Below are positions 41,735 to 54,747 of a stretch of DNA of 64,000 nucleotides, in pieces. Origin of the DNA: Mycobacterium sp. DL (lineage in GTDB: Bacteria > Actinomycetota > Actinomycetes > Mycobacteriales > Mycobacteriaceae). The stretch's first letter is position 1; each line of letters begins with the position of its first letter. The stretch covers positions 2,790,001 to 2,854,000 of the forward strand of contig NZ_CP155796.1 of assembly GCF_039729195.1 (NCBI RefSeq), read 5' to 3'. The position numbers and the translations under genes were made by a program. The notes beneath the pieces were generated by a model. It was not told the origin of the DNA, ran no database searches, and saw only the letters and a list, made by a program, of their open reading frames with translations.

Positions 41735-42373
41735 TCAGGCCGCGGCGGGACCTCGGCGCACGAACACCAGAACCAGAGCGGCGGCGGCGAACAAACCGGA
41801 GAACACCCGGTTCAGCGCGGTCTGCTGGCGCGGCGTCCGCAGCCAGGTGAGCAGGCGCACCGCCAGACCGGTGTAGAGGCCCATGACAACCAGATCCACC
41901 GCGACCATGGTCGTCCCGATGGCCAGGTACTGCGGCAGCAGCGGCGAGGTCGGGACGACGAACTGCGGCATCACGGCTAGGAAGAACAGCAGGGATTTCG
42001 GATTGGTGGCGTTGACCAGGAAGCCCCGGACGACCATCGACCTGTACCCCGTACTCACGGCTCCGTCGACCTGTGCCGTCAGGTCGACGGCGACGGCCCG
42101 CCACTGCCGGATCGCCAGGTACAGCAGGTAGGCCACTCCGACCCACTTGATCACGGTGAACGCCAGCATCGAACTGGCCACCGCGGCACCCAACCCGGTG
42201 GCGACCAGTGCCAGCTGCAGCATCAGACCCACCTCGAGCCCGAGGATGTTCCAGTAGCCGCGCTTGACGCCGTGTGTCAGACCCGTCGCCATCGACTGGA
42301 TCGCGCCGGCTCCCGGCGCCACGGCGATCACGATGGCCGCGCCGAAGAAGGCCAGCCACATCTGCCAGGTCAC
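41735..42373 (-). CDS. LysE/RhtB-family exporter
   Basis: 212 residues, six membrane helices. The N-terminus VIAVAPGAGAIQSMATGLTHGVKRGYWNILGLEVG and the middle FLVNATNPKSLLFFLAVMPQFV are LysE/RhtB signatures. These transporters export amino acids such as lysine, arginine, homoserine or threonine; the substrate here is unknown. Its end directly abuts the end of the preceding plus-strand gene. It is followed on the same strand by nothing recognisable before that junction. Confidence 0.85.
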   Translation of the reverse strand: MTWQMWLAFFGAAIVIAVAPGAGAIQSMATGLTHGVKRGYWNILGLEVGLMLQLALVATGLGAAVASSMLAFTVIKWVGVAYLLYLAIRQWRAVAVDLTAQVDGAVSTGYRSMVVRGFLVNATNPKSLLFFLAVMPQFVVPTSPLLPQYLAIGTTMVAVDLVVMGLYTGLAVRLLTWLRTPRQQTALNRVFSGLFAAAALVLVFVRRGPAAA

Positions 42374-42385
42374 CGCGCCAGTCTG

Positions 42386-42769
42386 TCAGGCGATGTCCGC
42401 GACGAACACCGCAATTCTCTTCGCCTGGCGTCGTGCCATCGCCGGTAGCGCGACGACGTCGTCGCCGTTGGGCACGATCCTCGGGTTGACGATGTGGACT
42501 TCGTCACGGAACAGCGTCACGTCGGCCTCGCCGGCGGCGAGGACGTTCCTGGCCCAGTCGGTCTTGCCGTGCCCGAGCACGATCGCGAGCTCGTTGTTCT
42601 TGCGGTATGCGGTCACCACTGTCTCGTAGGGCCGACCAGACGTGCGACCTCGGTGTTTGATGACGGACAGCCCCGGCACCCGGCCCCCGAACGGTTTGAG
42701 GACCGGGTTGAGGTACTTGATCTGGATCCTGTCCAGCCACTCCGGGAACATCCGCGGTAGCTCCGACAT
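42386..42769 (-). CDS. Deazaflavin (F420)-dependent nitroreductase-family protein
   Basis: 127 residues, the Ddn/DUF385 fold: LNPVLKPFGGRVPGLSVIKHRGRTSGRPYETVVTAY and ALPAMARRQAKRI. Members bind F420H2 and act on quinones, nitroimidazoles or unknown cellular substrates. It matches Rv1598c in position. The ATG at 42769 is fixed by GGAGG four bases upstream on the minus strand. It precedes the LysE-family gene, 12 bases away, and both may be one unit. It is divergent from hisD across a perfect palindrome. Confidence 0.85.
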   Translation of the reverse strand: MSELPRMFPEWLDRIQIKYLNPVLKPFGGRVPGLSVIKHRGRTSGRPYETVVTAYRKNNELAIVLGHGKTDWARNVLAAGEADVTLFRDEVHIVNPRIVPNGDDVVALPAMARRQAKRIAVFVADIA

Positions 42770-42776
42770 GACGCCT

Positions 42777-42790
42777 CCAAATCGATTTGG
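42777..42790. promoter_or_regulatory. 14-bp perfect palindrome between hisD and the nitroreductase gene
   Basis: CCAAATCGATTTGG reads the same on both strands. It covers the -35 position of the proposed hisD promoter and touches the ribosome site of the minus-strand gene. It is a candidate operator for the his operon or its neighbour; the protein is unknown. Confidence 0.45.
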
Positions 42791-42800
42791 CCTGCTCTGG

Positions 42801-42806
42801 GACAAT
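42801..42806 (+). promoter_or_regulatory. Candidate -10 box of the his operon
   Basis: GACAAT lies 7 bases before the GTG at 42814, one mismatch from TACAAT, predicting a leaderless hisD mRNA. Confidence 0.35.
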
Positions 42807-42813
42807 GGTCAGC

Positions 42814-45870
<3,057 letters not shown>

Positions 45871-45874
<4 letters not shown>

Positions 45875-46491
45875 CACGCAAGCTCGTCGTTCTCGACTAC
45901 GGGTCGGGCAACCTGCGCTCGGCCCAGCGCGCGCTCGAGCGCGTCGGCGCCGATGTGGAGGTGACCGCCGATCCGTCGGCCGCCATGGCCGCCGACGGGC
46001 TGGTGGTACCCGGGGTCGGTGCCTACGAGGCGTGCATGACCGGTCTTCGGAAGATCGGCGGCGAGAAGATCATCGCCGACCGATTGGCCGCCGGACGACC
46101 GGTGCTGGGGGTGTGTGTGGGCATGCAGATCCTGTTCGCCCGGGGAGTCGAGTTCGGTGTCGAGACGACCGGCTGCGGACAGTGGCCGGGAGCGGTCGTC
46201 CGGTTGGACGCCCCGGTGATCCCGCACATGGGGTGGAACGTCGTGGACGCCCCGGCGGACAGTGTGCTGTTCAAGGGGATGGATCCCGACACCCGTTTCT
46301 ACTTCGTGCACTCCTATGCCGCCCAGCAGTGGGAGGGTGCGCCGGAGGCTCTGCTGACCTGGGCCAGTCACGAAGTGCCGTTCCTGGCCGCGGTCGAGGA
46401 CGGACCGCTGGCCGCAACACAGTTCCATCCGGAGAAGAGCGGCGACGCGGGCGCTGAGTTGCTGTCGAACTGGGTGGGGGCGTTAAGTTGA
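45871..46491 (+). CDS. hisH: Imidazole glycerol phosphate synthase, glutaminase subunit
   Basis: Supplies ammonia to HisF. 206 residues, class I glutamine amidotransferase: nucleophile Cys82 in VLGVCVGMQ, and the His/Glu pair in QFHPEKSG. Overlaps hisB by 4 bases. The partner HisF is two genes downstream. Confidence 0.96.
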
Positions 46492-47258
46492 CCGCTGTGA
46501 ATCCGACCGGAGCGAATGCGTCCGCACGCCTGATCCTGTTACCTGCCGTCGACGTGGTCGACGGCCGCGCCGTGCGTCTGGTGCAGGGACAGGCCGGCAG
46601 CGAGACCGAGTACGGCTCAGCTCTGGACGCGGCGATGACCTGGCAGCGCGACGGCGCCGAGTGGATCCACCTGGTGGACCTCGATGCCGCGTTCGGCCGC
46701 GGCTCCAATCGCGAACTGCTTGCCGAGGTGGTCGGCAAACTCGATGTCGCGGTGGAACTGTCGGGAGGCATCCGAGACGACGAGTCGCTGGCGGCGGCGC
46801 TGGCCACCGGCTGTGCCCGCGTGAACCTGGGCACGGCGGCGTTGGAGAATCCGACGTGGTGCGCCAAGGTCGTGGCCGAGCACGGCGAACGGGTGGCTGT
46901 CGGGCTCGACGTCAAGATCACCGACGGTGAACACCGGTTGCGGGGCCGCGGCTGGGAGACCGACGGGGGAGACCTGTGGCCGGTTCTGGAACGTCTTGAT
47001 CGCGAGGGATGTTCGCGCTTCGTCGTCACCGACGTCACCAAGGACGGCACCCTCAACGGACCGAACCTGGATCTGCTGAGCAAGGTGACCGAGCGGACCG
47101 AGGCGCCGGTCATCGCCTCCGGCGGGGTGTCGAGCCTGGACGACCTGCGGGCGATCGCCACCCTGACCGACCGCGGCGTCGAGGGTGCCATCGTCGGGAA
47201 GGCGCTGTACGCAGGGCGATTCACGTTGCCGCAGGCACTGGCCGCGGTCACCACGTGA
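46488..47258 (+). CDS. priA: Bifunctional HisA/TrpF isomerase PriA
   Basis: Phosphoribosyl isomerase A, acting on both ProFAR (histidine) and phosphoribosyl anthranilate (tryptophan) in actinobacteria. About 256 residues, a TIM barrel. The first catalytic Asp is in [18 protein letters not shown], the second in [15 protein letters not shown]. HisA-like sequence plus the absence of trpF from the trp operon 3 kb away supports the dual role. The start is TTG 46488 (4-base overlap) or GTG 46497; the second is also in frame. Confidence 0.93.
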   Translation: MTAVNPTGANASARLILLPAVDVVDGRAVRLVQGQAGSETEYGSALDAAMTWQRDGAEWIHLVDLDAAFGRGSNRELLAEVVGKLDVAVELSGGIRDDESLAAALATGCARVNLGTAALENPTWCAKVVAEHGERVAVGLDVKITDGEHRLRGRGWETDGGDLWPVLERLDREGCSRFVVTDVTKDGTLNGPNLDLLSKVTERTEAPVIASGGVSSLDDLRAIATLTDRGVEGAIVGKALYAGRFTLPQALAAVTT

Positions 47259-48073
47259 CAGTGGCTCCGGACCAGCTGGCCGACCTGCTCGCCACCGCGG
47301 CAGGGGTACTCGACGCCGCATCGGCTCAGTTCGTCGCAGGGCACCGCGCCGATTCCGCAGTCGCCAAGAAGGGCAACGACTTCGCCACCGAGGTGGACCT
47401 CGCCATCGAGCGCCGGGTGGTGGCCGAGCTGACGAAGCTGACCGGCATCGGCGTGCACGGCGAGGAGTTCGGCGGGGAACCGCTGGACTCCGAGCTGGTG
47501 TGGGTGCTCGACCCGATCGACGGCACGTTCAACTACGCCGCGGGCCTGCCGATGGCGGCCATCCTGCTGGGTCTTCTGGCCGACGGTGAGCCGGTGCTGG
47601 GGCTGACGTGGTTGCCGTTCACGGCGCAGCGCTACACCGCGATCATCGACGGGCCGGTGCGCTGCAACGGTGACGAGCTCGACTCGCTGCAGACCGCAGC
47701 GCTCTCGGACTCCATCGTCGGCATCGGCACTTTCAACATCGAATCCCGTGGCCACTACCCGGGCCGGTATCGGGTCGCGGTCCTCGAGGGTCTGAGCCGG
47801 CAGTGTTCGCGGCTGCGGATGCACGGCGCGACGGGAATCGACCTCGCCTACGTCGCCGCCGGAGTGCTCGGCGGCGCCATCAGTTTCGGCCATCACGCCT
47901 GGGACCACGTCGCAGGTGTGGCGTTGGTGCGCGCGGCCGGAGGGGTGGTCACCGACCTCGCGGGAGAGCCGTGGACGGTCTCCTCACCCTCCGCGCTGGT
48001 GGCCGCGCCGGGCGTGCACGAGCAGATGCTCGACATCGTCCGATCCGTCGGCGACCCGAAGGACTTCCTGTGA
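47255..48073 (+). CDS. impA: Inositol-monophosphatase-family phosphatase ImpA
   Basis: 272 residues, Mg-dependent sugar-phosphatase fold. Metal-binding motifs are HGEEFGGE and [14 protein letters not shown], and the C-terminal motif [17 protein letters not shown]. It sits in the his operon between priA and hisF, overlapping both by GTGA. A role as histidinol-phosphatase is possible, since HisB here lacks one, but mycobacteria have a separate HisN, so inositol-phosphate or an unknown substrate is equally likely. Confidence 0.88.
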   Translation: MTVAPDQLADLLATAAGVLDAASAQFVAGHRADSAVAKKGNDFATEVDLAIERRVVAELTKLTGIGVHGEEFGGEPLDSELVWVLDPIDGTFNYAAGLPMAAILLGLLADGEPVLGLTWLPFTAQRYTAIIDGPVRCNGDELDSLQTAALSDSIVGIGTFNIESRGHYPGRYRVAVLEGLSRQCSRLRMHGATGIDLAYVAAGVLGGAISFGHHAWDHVAGVALVRAAGGVVTDLAGEPWTVSSPSALVAAPGVHEQMLDIVRSVGDPKDFL

Positions 48074-48855
48074 AGCGGGCGGGTGACGTCGCGACCCGGG
48101 TGATCCCGTGCCTGGACGTCGACGCCGGCCGGGTGGTCAAGGGTGTCAACTTCGAGAACCTGCGTGACGCAGGTGATCCCGTCGAGCTTGCTGCCGCCTA
48201 CGACGCGGAGGGTGCCGACGAGCTGACCTTCCTCGATGTGACCGCATCCTCGTCGGGCCGTGCCACCATGCTCGAGGTGGTGCGGCGAACCGCCGAGCAG
48301 GTGTTCATCCCCCTCACCGTCGGTGGTGGGGTGCGCTCGGTGGCCGATGTCGACGTCCTGTTGCGCGCCGGTGCCGACAAGGTCGCGGTCAACACCGCGG
48401 CGATCGCGCGCCCGGAGTTGCTCTCGGAGTTGTCGCGGCAGTTCGGCTCGCAGTGCATCGTGCTGTCGGTGGACGCGCGCACGGTTCCGGACGGCGCCGA
48501 GCCCACCACCTCGGGGTGGGAGGTGACCACCCACGGCGGCCGCCGCGGCACGGGCATCGATGCCGTCGAGTGGGCGGCCCGCGGAGCCGAACTGGGCGTC
48601 GGCGAGATACTGCTCAACTCGATGGACTACGACGGCACCAAGGCGGGTTTCGACCTGAGAATGCTTCGCGCCGTGCGCGGCGCGGTGACGGTGCCGGTGA
48701 TCGCCAGCGGTGGCGCCGGTGCGGTGGAAGATTTTGCGCCGGCCGTTGTTGCAGGGGCTGACGCCGTCCTGGCGGCCAGCGTCTTCCACTTCCGGGAGCT
48801 GACCATCGGCCAGGTGAAGGCGGCGATGGCGGCCGAAGGGATCGTGGTGCGATGA
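48070..48855 (+). CDS. hisF: Imidazole glycerol phosphate synthase, cyclase subunit
   Basis: Cyclises PRFAR using ammonia from HisH. 261 residues, TIM barrel. The N-terminal catalytic Asp is in [19 protein letters not shown], the second in [17 protein letters not shown], and [10 protein letters not shown] binds phosphate. GTGA overlap with impA. Confidence 0.96.
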   Translation: MKRAGDVATRVIPCLDVDAGRVVKGVNFENLRDAGDPVELAAAYDAEGADELTFLDVTASSSGRATMLEVVRRTAEQVFIPLTVGGGVRSVADVDVLLRAGADKVAVNTAAIARPELLSELSRQFGSQCIVLSVDARTVPDGAEPTTSGWEVTTHGGRRGTGIDAVEWAARGAELGVGEILLNSMDYDGTKAGFDLRMLRAVRGAVTVPVIASGGAGAVEDFAPAVVAGADAVLAASVFHFRELTIGQVKAAMAAEGIVVR

Positions 48856-48883
48856 GCGCTCGCGCGAAGAGCCGAGGGCAGAG

Positions 48884-49231
48884 GTGACTCTCGACAGCAG
48901 GATTGCGGGTCGGCTGAAACGCAACGCGGACGGTCTGTTCACGGCGGTGGTGCAGGAACACGCGACCGGTCAGGTGCTGATGGTCGCGTGGATGGACGAC
49001 GACGCGCTGGCCCGGACGTTGGAAACCCGTGAGGCGACCTATTTTTCGCGGTCCCGCGGCGAGCAGTGGATCAAGGGTGCCACGTCGGGGCACACCCAGC
49101 ACGTGCACTCGGTTCGGCTGGACTGTGACGGTGACACGGTGCTGCTCGAGGTCGATCAGGTCGGCGGCGCGTGCCACACCGGCGACCACACGTGCTTCGA
49201 CGCGGATCAGCTGCTGACGCCCGAGGCTTAA
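48884..49231 (+). CDS. hisI: Phosphoribosyl-AMP cyclohydrolase
   Basis: Zinc enzyme opening the purine ring of PR-AMP. 115 residues: [34 protein letters not shown], and the metal ligands in LDCDGDT and CHTGDHTC. Monofunctional; hisE is not in this window. A 28-base gap separates it from hisF. Its TAA overlaps the stop codon of the converging peroxiredoxin gene. Confidence 0.95.
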   Translation: MTLDSRIAGRLKRNADGLFTAVVQEHATGQVLMVAWMDDDALARTLETREATYFSRSRGEQWIKGATSGHTQHVHSVRLDCDGDTVLLEVDQVGGACHTGDHTCFDADQLLTPEA

Positions 49232-49692
49232 CGCCGTCGCAGCACGTCGAGCGCTTTGTCGGCGTGGGTGTCCATGCTGAACTCGCTGGCGATGACCTCG
49301 AGCACGGTGCGATCGGTGTCGATGACGAACGTGGTCCGCTTCACCGGCATCAGCTTGCCGAGCAGGCCCCGCTTGACCCCGAACTGGGTCGCCACGACGC
49401 CGTCGGTGTCCGAGAGCAGGGGATAGTCGAACTTCTGCTGGTCGGCGAACTTCGCCTGCTTGTCGACCGAGTCGGCACTGATTCCCACCCTGCTGGCACC
49501 GACGGCGGCGAAGTCGCCAGCCAGATCGCGGAAGTGGCAGGCCTCCTTGGTGCAGCCGGGTGTCATCGCGGCGGGGTAGAAGAACAACACGATCGGTCCG
49601 TCGGCGAGCAGTCCGGTCAGCGTCCTCTTGGTGCCCGTCTGGTCTGGTAGTTCGAAGTCCGTCACTTGATCACCCGGTTTGACCTGTGTCAT
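49228..49692 (-). CDS. bcpB: Peroxiredoxin, BCP/PrxQ type (BcpB-like)
   Basis: Thiol peroxidase reducing hydroperoxides. 154 residues. [10 protein letters not shown] carries the peroxidatic Cys47 and, five residues on, a resolving Cys52, the BCP/PrxQ pattern. The ATG at 49692 begins the conserved [15 protein letters not shown]; the longer frame is inside trpE. It is divergent from trpE and ends on the hisI stop (shared TTAA). It matches M. tuberculosis Rv1608c. Confidence 0.92.
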   Translation of the reverse strand: MTQVKPGDQVTDFELPDQTGTKRTLTGLLADGPIVLFFYPAAMTPGCTKEACHFRDLAGDFAAVGASRVGISADSVDKQAKFADQQKFDYPLLSDTDGVVATQFGVKRGLLGKLMPVKRTTFVIDTDRTVLEVIASEFSMDTHADKALDVLRRR

Positions 49693-49724
49693 GGGCACAA
49701 CGGTACTTCTGGGAGGATGGCCAC

Positions 49725-51233
49725 GTGCTGTTGACCACCTCGCGCGAGGACTTCCGGGCGCTGGCCGCCGAGCACCGCGTCGTCCCGGTGGTCCGCAAGG
49801 TGCTGGCCGACAGCGAGACGCCGCTCTCGGCGTACCGCAAGCTGGCCGCGAACCGTCCGGGCACGTTCCTGCTCGAATCGGCGGAGAACGGGCGGTCGTG
49901 GTCACGGTGGTCGTTCATCGGGGCGGGTGCGCCGTCGGCGCTGACGGTGCGCGACGGGCAGGCGGTGTGGCTGGGTGTCACCCCGCAGGATGCGCCCGCC
50001 GGCGGTGACCCGCTCGAAGCGCTGCGGACGACGCTCACGCTGCTGGAGACCGCCGCGCTTCCGGGTCTGCCGCCGCTGTCGTCCGGGTTGGTCGGGTTCT
50101 TCGCCTACGACATGGTGCGCCGCCTCGAGAGGCTGCCCGAACTGACCGTCGACGACTTGGGTCTGCCCGACATGCTGCTGCTGCTGGCGACCGACATCGC
50201 GGCGGTCGACCACCACGAGGGCACCATCACGTTGATCGCCAACGCCGTCAACTGGAACGGCACCGACGACCGCGTCGACTGGGCATACGACGATGCGGTG
50301 GCCAGGCTCGACGTGATGACGGCCGCGCTGGCCGAACCGCTCAAGTCGACGGTGGCGACGTTCAGCCGCCCCGCACCGACGCACCGGTCCCAGCGCACCG
50401 TCGAGGAGTACACCGCGATCGTCGACAAGCTCGTCGGGGACATCGAGGCTGGTGAAGCCTTCCAGGTGGTGCCGTCGCAGCGCTTCGAGATGGACACCGA
50501 CGCAGATCCGCTGGACGTCTACCGGATGCTGCGGGTCACCAACCCCAGCCCGTACATGTATCTGCTCAACGTGCCCGATCACGAAGGGGGACTGGACTTC
50601 TCGATCGTCGGCTCCAGCCCCGAGGCGCTCGTCACCGTCAAGGAAGGGCGCGCGACCACCCACCCGATCGCCGGTACCAGGTGGCGCGGTGAGAGCGAGG
50701 AAGAGGACGTGCTCCTGGAGAAGGAGTTGCTGTCCGACGAGAAGGAGCGCGCCGAGCACCTGATGCTCGTCGACCTCGGACGCAACGATCTGGGGCGGGT
50801 CTGCACGCCGGGCACGGTCCGGGTCGAGGACTACAGCCACATCGAGCGCTACAGCCACGTCATGCACCTGGTGTCGACGGTGACCGGAATGCTCGCCGAC
50901 GGCAGGACTGCGCTGGACGCCGTGACCGCGTGCTTCCCAGCCGGGACTCTGTCCGGCGCCCCCAAGGTTCGGGCGATGGAGTTGATCGAGGAGGTCGAGA
51001 AGACCCGCCGCGGGCTCTACGGCGGTGTCCTCGGGTATCTCGACTTCGCGGGCAATGCCGACTTCGCGATCGCGATCCGAACGGCCCTGATGCGCGACGG
51101 CACAGGCTATGTACAGGCCGGAGGCGGCGTCGTCGCCGATTCCAACGGTCCCTACGAATACAACGAGGCGGCCAACAAGGCCCGCGCGGTGTTGAGTGCG
51201 ATCGCGGCGGCCGAAACGTTGAGCGAACCATGA
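49725..51233 (+). CDS. trpE: Anthranilate synthase component I
   Basis: Makes anthranilate from chorismate, with glutaminase TrpG encoded elsewhere. 502 residues. [18 protein letters not shown] contains the ELLESA-like tryptophan feedback site (here LLESAENG). Catalytic motifs include [38 protein letters not shown] and [17 protein letters not shown]. The GTG at 49725 has GGAGG eight bases upstream. It heads the trp operon. Confidence 0.96.
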   Translation: MLLTTSREDFRALAAEHRVVPVVRKVLADSETPLSAYRKLAANRPGTFLLESAENGRSWSRWSFIGAGAPSALTVRDGQAVWLGVTPQDAPAGGDPLEALRTTLTLLETAALPGLPPLSSGLVGFFAYDMVRRLERLPELTVDDLGLPDMLLLLATDIAAVDHHEGTITLIANAVNWNGTDDRVDWAYDDAVARLDVMTAALAEPLKSTVATFSRPAPTHRSQRTVEEYTAIVDKLVGDIEAGEAFQVVPSQRFEMDTDADPLDVYRMLRVTNPSPYMYLLNVPDHEGGLDFSIVGSSPEALVTVKEGRATTHPIAGTRWRGESEEEDVLLEKELLSDEKERAEHLMLVDLGRNDLGRVCTPGTVRVEDYSHIERYSHVMHLVSTVTGMLADGRTALDAVTACFPAGTLSGAPKVRAMELIEEVEKTRRGLYGGVLGYLDFAGNADFAIAIRTALMRDGTGYVQAGGGVVADSNGPYEYNEAANKARAVLSAIAAAETLSEP

Positions 51234-51811
51234 TCCGCGTCGCTCAGCTCTCCCTGGCGCTCGCCGCGGCGGCCCTGTGGGCGGCGTCGCAGCTGACCTG
51301 GGTGAAGGTCAGCTCGTTCGACGGACTGGGGCATCCGAGATCGGCTGATCTCTCCGGAGCGACGTGGTCGACGGCGCTCATCCCCCTGGCACTACTGGTG
51401 GCGGCGGCCGCGGTCGCGGCGCTGGCCGTGCGCGGGTGGTTGTTGCGGTCGCTGGCGGTGCTGGTGGCGGCGGCGAGCGTCGGAATGGGGTACCTGGCGA
51501 TCAGCCTGTGGGTGACCGTGGACGTCGGGGTCCGAGCCGCTCAGCTGGCCGAGGTGCCGGTGGCCGACCTGCTCGGCACCGAGCGCCACTATGGTGGCGC
51601 CGTCGTCACGCTGGTGGCGGCAGCGCTGTCGCTTCTGGGTGCAGTGCTGCTGATGCGGTCGTCGACCAAGGGTCGATCCGACACCCAGCGCTACGTCCGT
51701 CGTCCGTCGACGGAGACCGATCAACCGGCGACCGCGATGTCGGAGCGGATGATCTGGGATGCCCTCGACGAGGGGCGGGACCCGACCAACACAGACAACA
51801 AGGGGCGGTGA
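51230..51811 (+). CDS. Trp-operon-associated membrane protein
   Basis: 193 residues with four membrane helices (about residues 5-21, 48-68, 70-93 and 121-142) and a charged C-terminal tail. It matches the TIGR02234-type protein always found between trpE and trpC in actinobacteria (Rv1610). ATGA overlap with trpE. Function unknown; location suggests a role in tryptophan or intermediate transport. Confidence 0.82.
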   Translation: MIRVAQLSLALAAAALWAASQLTWVKVSSFDGLGHPRSADLSGATWSTALIPLALLVAAAAVAALAVRGWLLRSLAVLVAAASVGMGYLAISLWVTVDVGVRAAQLAEVPVADLLGTERHYGGAVVTLVAAALSLLGAVLLMRSSTKGRSDTQRYVRRPSTETDQPATAMSERMIWDALDEGRDPTNTDNKGR

Positions 51812-51883
51812 TCGACGGTGGCGTGGTGGCGACTACCCTTCGTTAGGAATCAAGCGGCCGTAAGGGGAAGGGAAGCGACACCT

Positions 51884-52702
51884 ATGGGTTCGGCGACCGT
51901 CCTCGACTCTATTCTCGAAGGAGTCCGCGCCGACGTTGCTGCCCGCGAGGCCGTTGTGAGCCTGGCGGAGGTCAAGGAGCGGGCCAAGAACGCCCCCAAG
52001 CCGATCGACGTGATGACCGCCATGCGCGCACCGGGCATCGGGGTCATCGCCGAGGTGAAGCGGGCCAGCCCGTCGCGTGGCGAGTTGGCGTCGATTGCAG
52101 ACCCCGCGAAGCTCGCCCGCGCCTACCAGGACGGTGGCGCTCGGGTGATCAGCGTGCTGACCGAGCAGCGTCGCTTCAACGGCTCGCTCGACGACCTGGA
52201 CGCGGTTCGTGCCGCGGTGTCGATTCCGGTGCTGCGCAAGGACTTCATCATCTGGCCGTACCAGATCCACGAGGCCCGGGCCCATGGTGCCGACATGCTG
52301 TTGCTCATCGTCGCGGCGCTCGAACAACCCGCGCTGGAGTCGCTGCTCGAGCGCACCGAGTCGCTGGGTATGACGGCACTCGTCGAGGTTCACACCGAGG
52401 AGGAGGCGGACCGCGCACTGCAGGCCGGCGCCTCGGTGATCGGTGTGAACGCGCGCGACCTCAAGACCCTCGAAGTCGACCGGGACTGCTTCGCACGGAT
52501 CGCGCCGGGTCTGCCGAGCAACGTCATCCGGATCGCCGAGTCGGGGGTTCGGGGTACCGCCGACCTGCTGGCCTATGCCGGTGCCGGCGCCGACGCAGTC
52601 CTCGTCGGCGAGGGACTGGTCACCAGCGGGGACCCGCGTAGCGCCGTCGCGGACCTGGTCACCGCAGGCACCCATCCGTCCTGCCCGAAACCCTCACGTT
52701 AA
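51884..52702 (+). CDS. trpC: Indole-3-glycerol phosphate synthase
   Basis: Ring closure and decarboxylation of CdRP. 272 residues, TIM barrel. [52 protein letters not shown] and IAESGVRG are diagnostic. Monofunctional, without a fused TrpF. The ATG at 51884 is preferred because AAGGGAAG lies upstream and the family begins there; 51818 adds unrelated residues. Confidence 0.95.
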   Translation: MGSATVLDSILEGVRADVAAREAVVSLAEVKERAKNAPKPIDVMTAMRAPGIGVIAEVKRASPSRGELASIADPAKLARAYQDGGARVISVLTEQRRFNGSLDDLDAVRAAVSIPVLRKDFIIWPYQIHEARAHGADMLLLIVAALEQPALESLLERTESLGMTALVEVHTEEEADRALQAGASVIGVNARDLKTLEVDRDCFARIAPGLPSNVIRIAESGVRGTADLLAYAGAGADAVLVGEGLVTSGDPRSAVADLVTAGTHPSCPKPSR

Positions 52703-53962
52703 GTGGCCGAACACGCCGGCCCCGAACTACCGCGCGCCAGTGCGGCCGTGGCCGAACCCACCGCCCATGACCCCGACGCACGGGGACATTTCGGCGCGTA
52801 CGGCGGCCGGTATGTCCCCGAGGCGCTGATGGCCGTCATCGAGGAGGTCACCGCGGCCTATGAGAAAGCCCGCGGCGACCAGACCTTCCTCGATGAACTG
52901 GATCGACTGCAGAAGCACTACACCGGGCGTCCGTCCCCGGTGTACGAGGCCGAGCGACTCAGCGAGCATGCCGGCGGGGCCCGGATCTTTCTGAAGCGAG
53001 AAGACCTCAACCACACCGGATCTCACAAGATCAACAACGTTCTCGGTCAGGCCCTGCTGGCCCGCAAAATGGGCAAGACCAGGGTGATCGCCGAGACAGG
53101 CGCAGGCCAGCACGGGGTGGCCTCGGCAACGGCATGTGCGCTGCTGGGTCTGGAGTGTGTGATCTACATGGGTGCGGTCGACACCGCGCGCCAAGCGCTC
53201 AACGTGGCTCGGATGCGACTGCTGGGTGCGACGGTGGTACCGGTCGAGTCCGGATCCAAGACCCTCAAGGACGCGATCAACGAGACGTTCCGGGACTGGG
53301 TGACCAACGCCGACGAAACCTACTACTGCTTCGGTACGGCGGCGGGGCCGCATCCGTTCCCGATGATGGTGCGCGACTTCCAGCGGGTGATCGGACTCGA
53401 GGCCCGCGCACAGATGCTGGATCAGGCGGGCCGGTTGCCCGAGGCGGTCGTCGCCTGTGTGGGGGGCGGATCCAACGCGATCGGTATCTTCCACGCGTTC
53501 ATCGACGACCCGGGAGTGCGCCTGGTCGGCTACGAGGCGGCCGGCGACGGCGTCGAAACCGGCAGGCACGCAGCCACATTCACCGGAGGGTCGCCGGGCG
53601 CTTTCCAGGGTTCGTACTCCTATCTGCTGCAGGACGAGGACGGCCAGACCGTCGAATCCCACTCGATCTCTGCGGGTTTGGACTATCCAGGGGTCGGGCC
53701 CGAGCATGCGCTGCTCAAGGACGTGGGTAGGGCCCGCTATGAACCGATCACCGACACCGAGGCGATGGACGCACTGTCGCTGTTGAGTCGTGCCGAGGGG
53801 ATCATCCCGGCCATCGAGTCTGCCCATGCCGTTGCCGGAGCGCTGAAGCTCGGCTCGGAGCTAGGGCCTGGCTCGATCATCCTGGTGAACCTCTCTGGCC
53901 GCGGCGACAAAGACGTCGAGACGGCGGCCAAGTGGTTCGGCCTACTCGGAGACGCACCGTGA
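52703..53962 (+). CDS. trpB: Tryptophan synthase beta chain
   Basis: PLP enzyme joining indole and serine. 419 residues. The PLP lysine is Lys109 in [35 protein letters not shown], and the catalytic Glu region are intact. The GTG follows the trpC stop with no gap. Confidence 0.97.
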   Translation: MAEHAGPELPRASAAVAEPTAHDPDARGHFGAYGGRYVPEALMAVIEEVTAAYEKARGDQTFLDELDRLQKHYTGRPSPVYEAERLSEHAGGARIFLKREDLNHTGSHKINNVLGQALLARKMGKTRVIAETGAGQHGVASATACALLGLECVIYMGAVDTARQALNVARMRLLGATVVPVESGSKTLKDAINETFRDWVTNADETYYCFGTAAGPHPFPMMVRDFQRVIGLEARAQMLDQAGRLPEAVVACVGGGSNAIGIFHAFIDDPGVRLVGYEAAGDGVETGRHAATFTGGSPGAFQGSYSYLLQDEDGQTVESHSISAGLDYPGVGPEHALLKDVGRARYEPITDTEAMDALSLLSRAEGIIPAIESAHAVAGALKLGSELGPGSIILVNLSGRGDKDVETAAKWFGLLGDAP

Positions 53963-54747
53963 GTCGGCTGGCGAGTCTCTTCGACTCCTGTCGCGACGAA
54001 GGGCGGTCAGCGCTGATCGGGTATCTGCCCACCGGATTTCCCGATGTGGACACCTCGATCTCGGCGATGACCGCACTCGTCGAATCGGGATGCGATCTGG
54101 TCGAGGTCGGTATCGCGTACTCCGATCCGGGGATGGACGGACCCACCATTGCGGCGGCCACGGAGGCGGCGTTGAGCAGCGGTGTCCGGGTGAGCGATAC
54201 GTTGCGCGCGGTCGAGGCGATCAGCAATGCCGGTGGCCGCGCAGTCGTGATGACGTACTGGAACCTGGTGTTGCGCAAGGGCGTCGACTCTTTCGCCCGT
54301 GACCTCGCGTCGGCGGGCGGACTCGGGATGATCACCCCGGATCTGATCCCGGATGAGGCGCAGCAGTGGCTGGAGGCCTCTGAGGCGCACGACCTGGACA
54401 GGATCTTCCTGGTGGCGCCGTCGTCGACTCCGCAGCGGTTGGCCGAGACCGTGCAGGCGTCCCGCGGGTTCGTCTACGCAGCATCGACGATGGGGGTCAC
54501 CGGGGCGCGCGACGCCGTGTCGAACGCCGCGCCGGAGCTGGTCAGCAGGGTCAGGGAGATCTCCGACATCCCGGTCGGGGTCGGCCTCGGGGTGCGGTCC
54601 CGTGAGCAGGCAGCCGAGATCGGCGCCTACGCCGACGGAGTCATCGTCGGCTCGGCGCTGGTGTCCGCGCTCAAGGACGGTATCCCCGCTCTGCGGTCAC
54701 TGACCGAGGAACTGGCCCACGGAGTGCGGCAGAGGATCACTGCGTGA
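53959..54747 (+). CDS. trpA: Tryptophan synthase alpha chain
   Basis: Cleaves indole glycerol phosphate, channelling indole to TrpB. 262 residues. Catalytic region [16 protein letters not shown] carries the Asp, with an Ala-Tyr in place of the usual Pro-Tyr; YLPTGFPD and [12 protein letters not shown] are typical. GTGA overlap with trpB and with lgt. Confidence 0.95.
   Translation: MSRLASLFDSCRDEGRSALIGYLPTGFPDVDTSISAMTALVESGCDLVEVGIAYSDPGMDGPTIAAATEAALSSGVRVSDTLRAVEAISNAGGRAVVMTYWNLVLRKGVDSFARDLASAGGLGMITPDLIPDEAQQWLEASEAHDLDRIFLVAPSSTPQRLAETVQASRGFVYAASTMGVTGARDAVSNAAPELVSRVREISDIPVGVGLGVRSREQAAEIGAYADGVIVGSALVSALKDGIPALRSLTEELAHGVRQRITA

Noticed and set aside
49717-49734. Five-codon ORF (ATG inside the trpE ribosome-site region) as a trp leader peptide
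   Set aside because: It encodes M-A-T-C-C with no Trp codon and no attenuator hairpins follow; likely chance.
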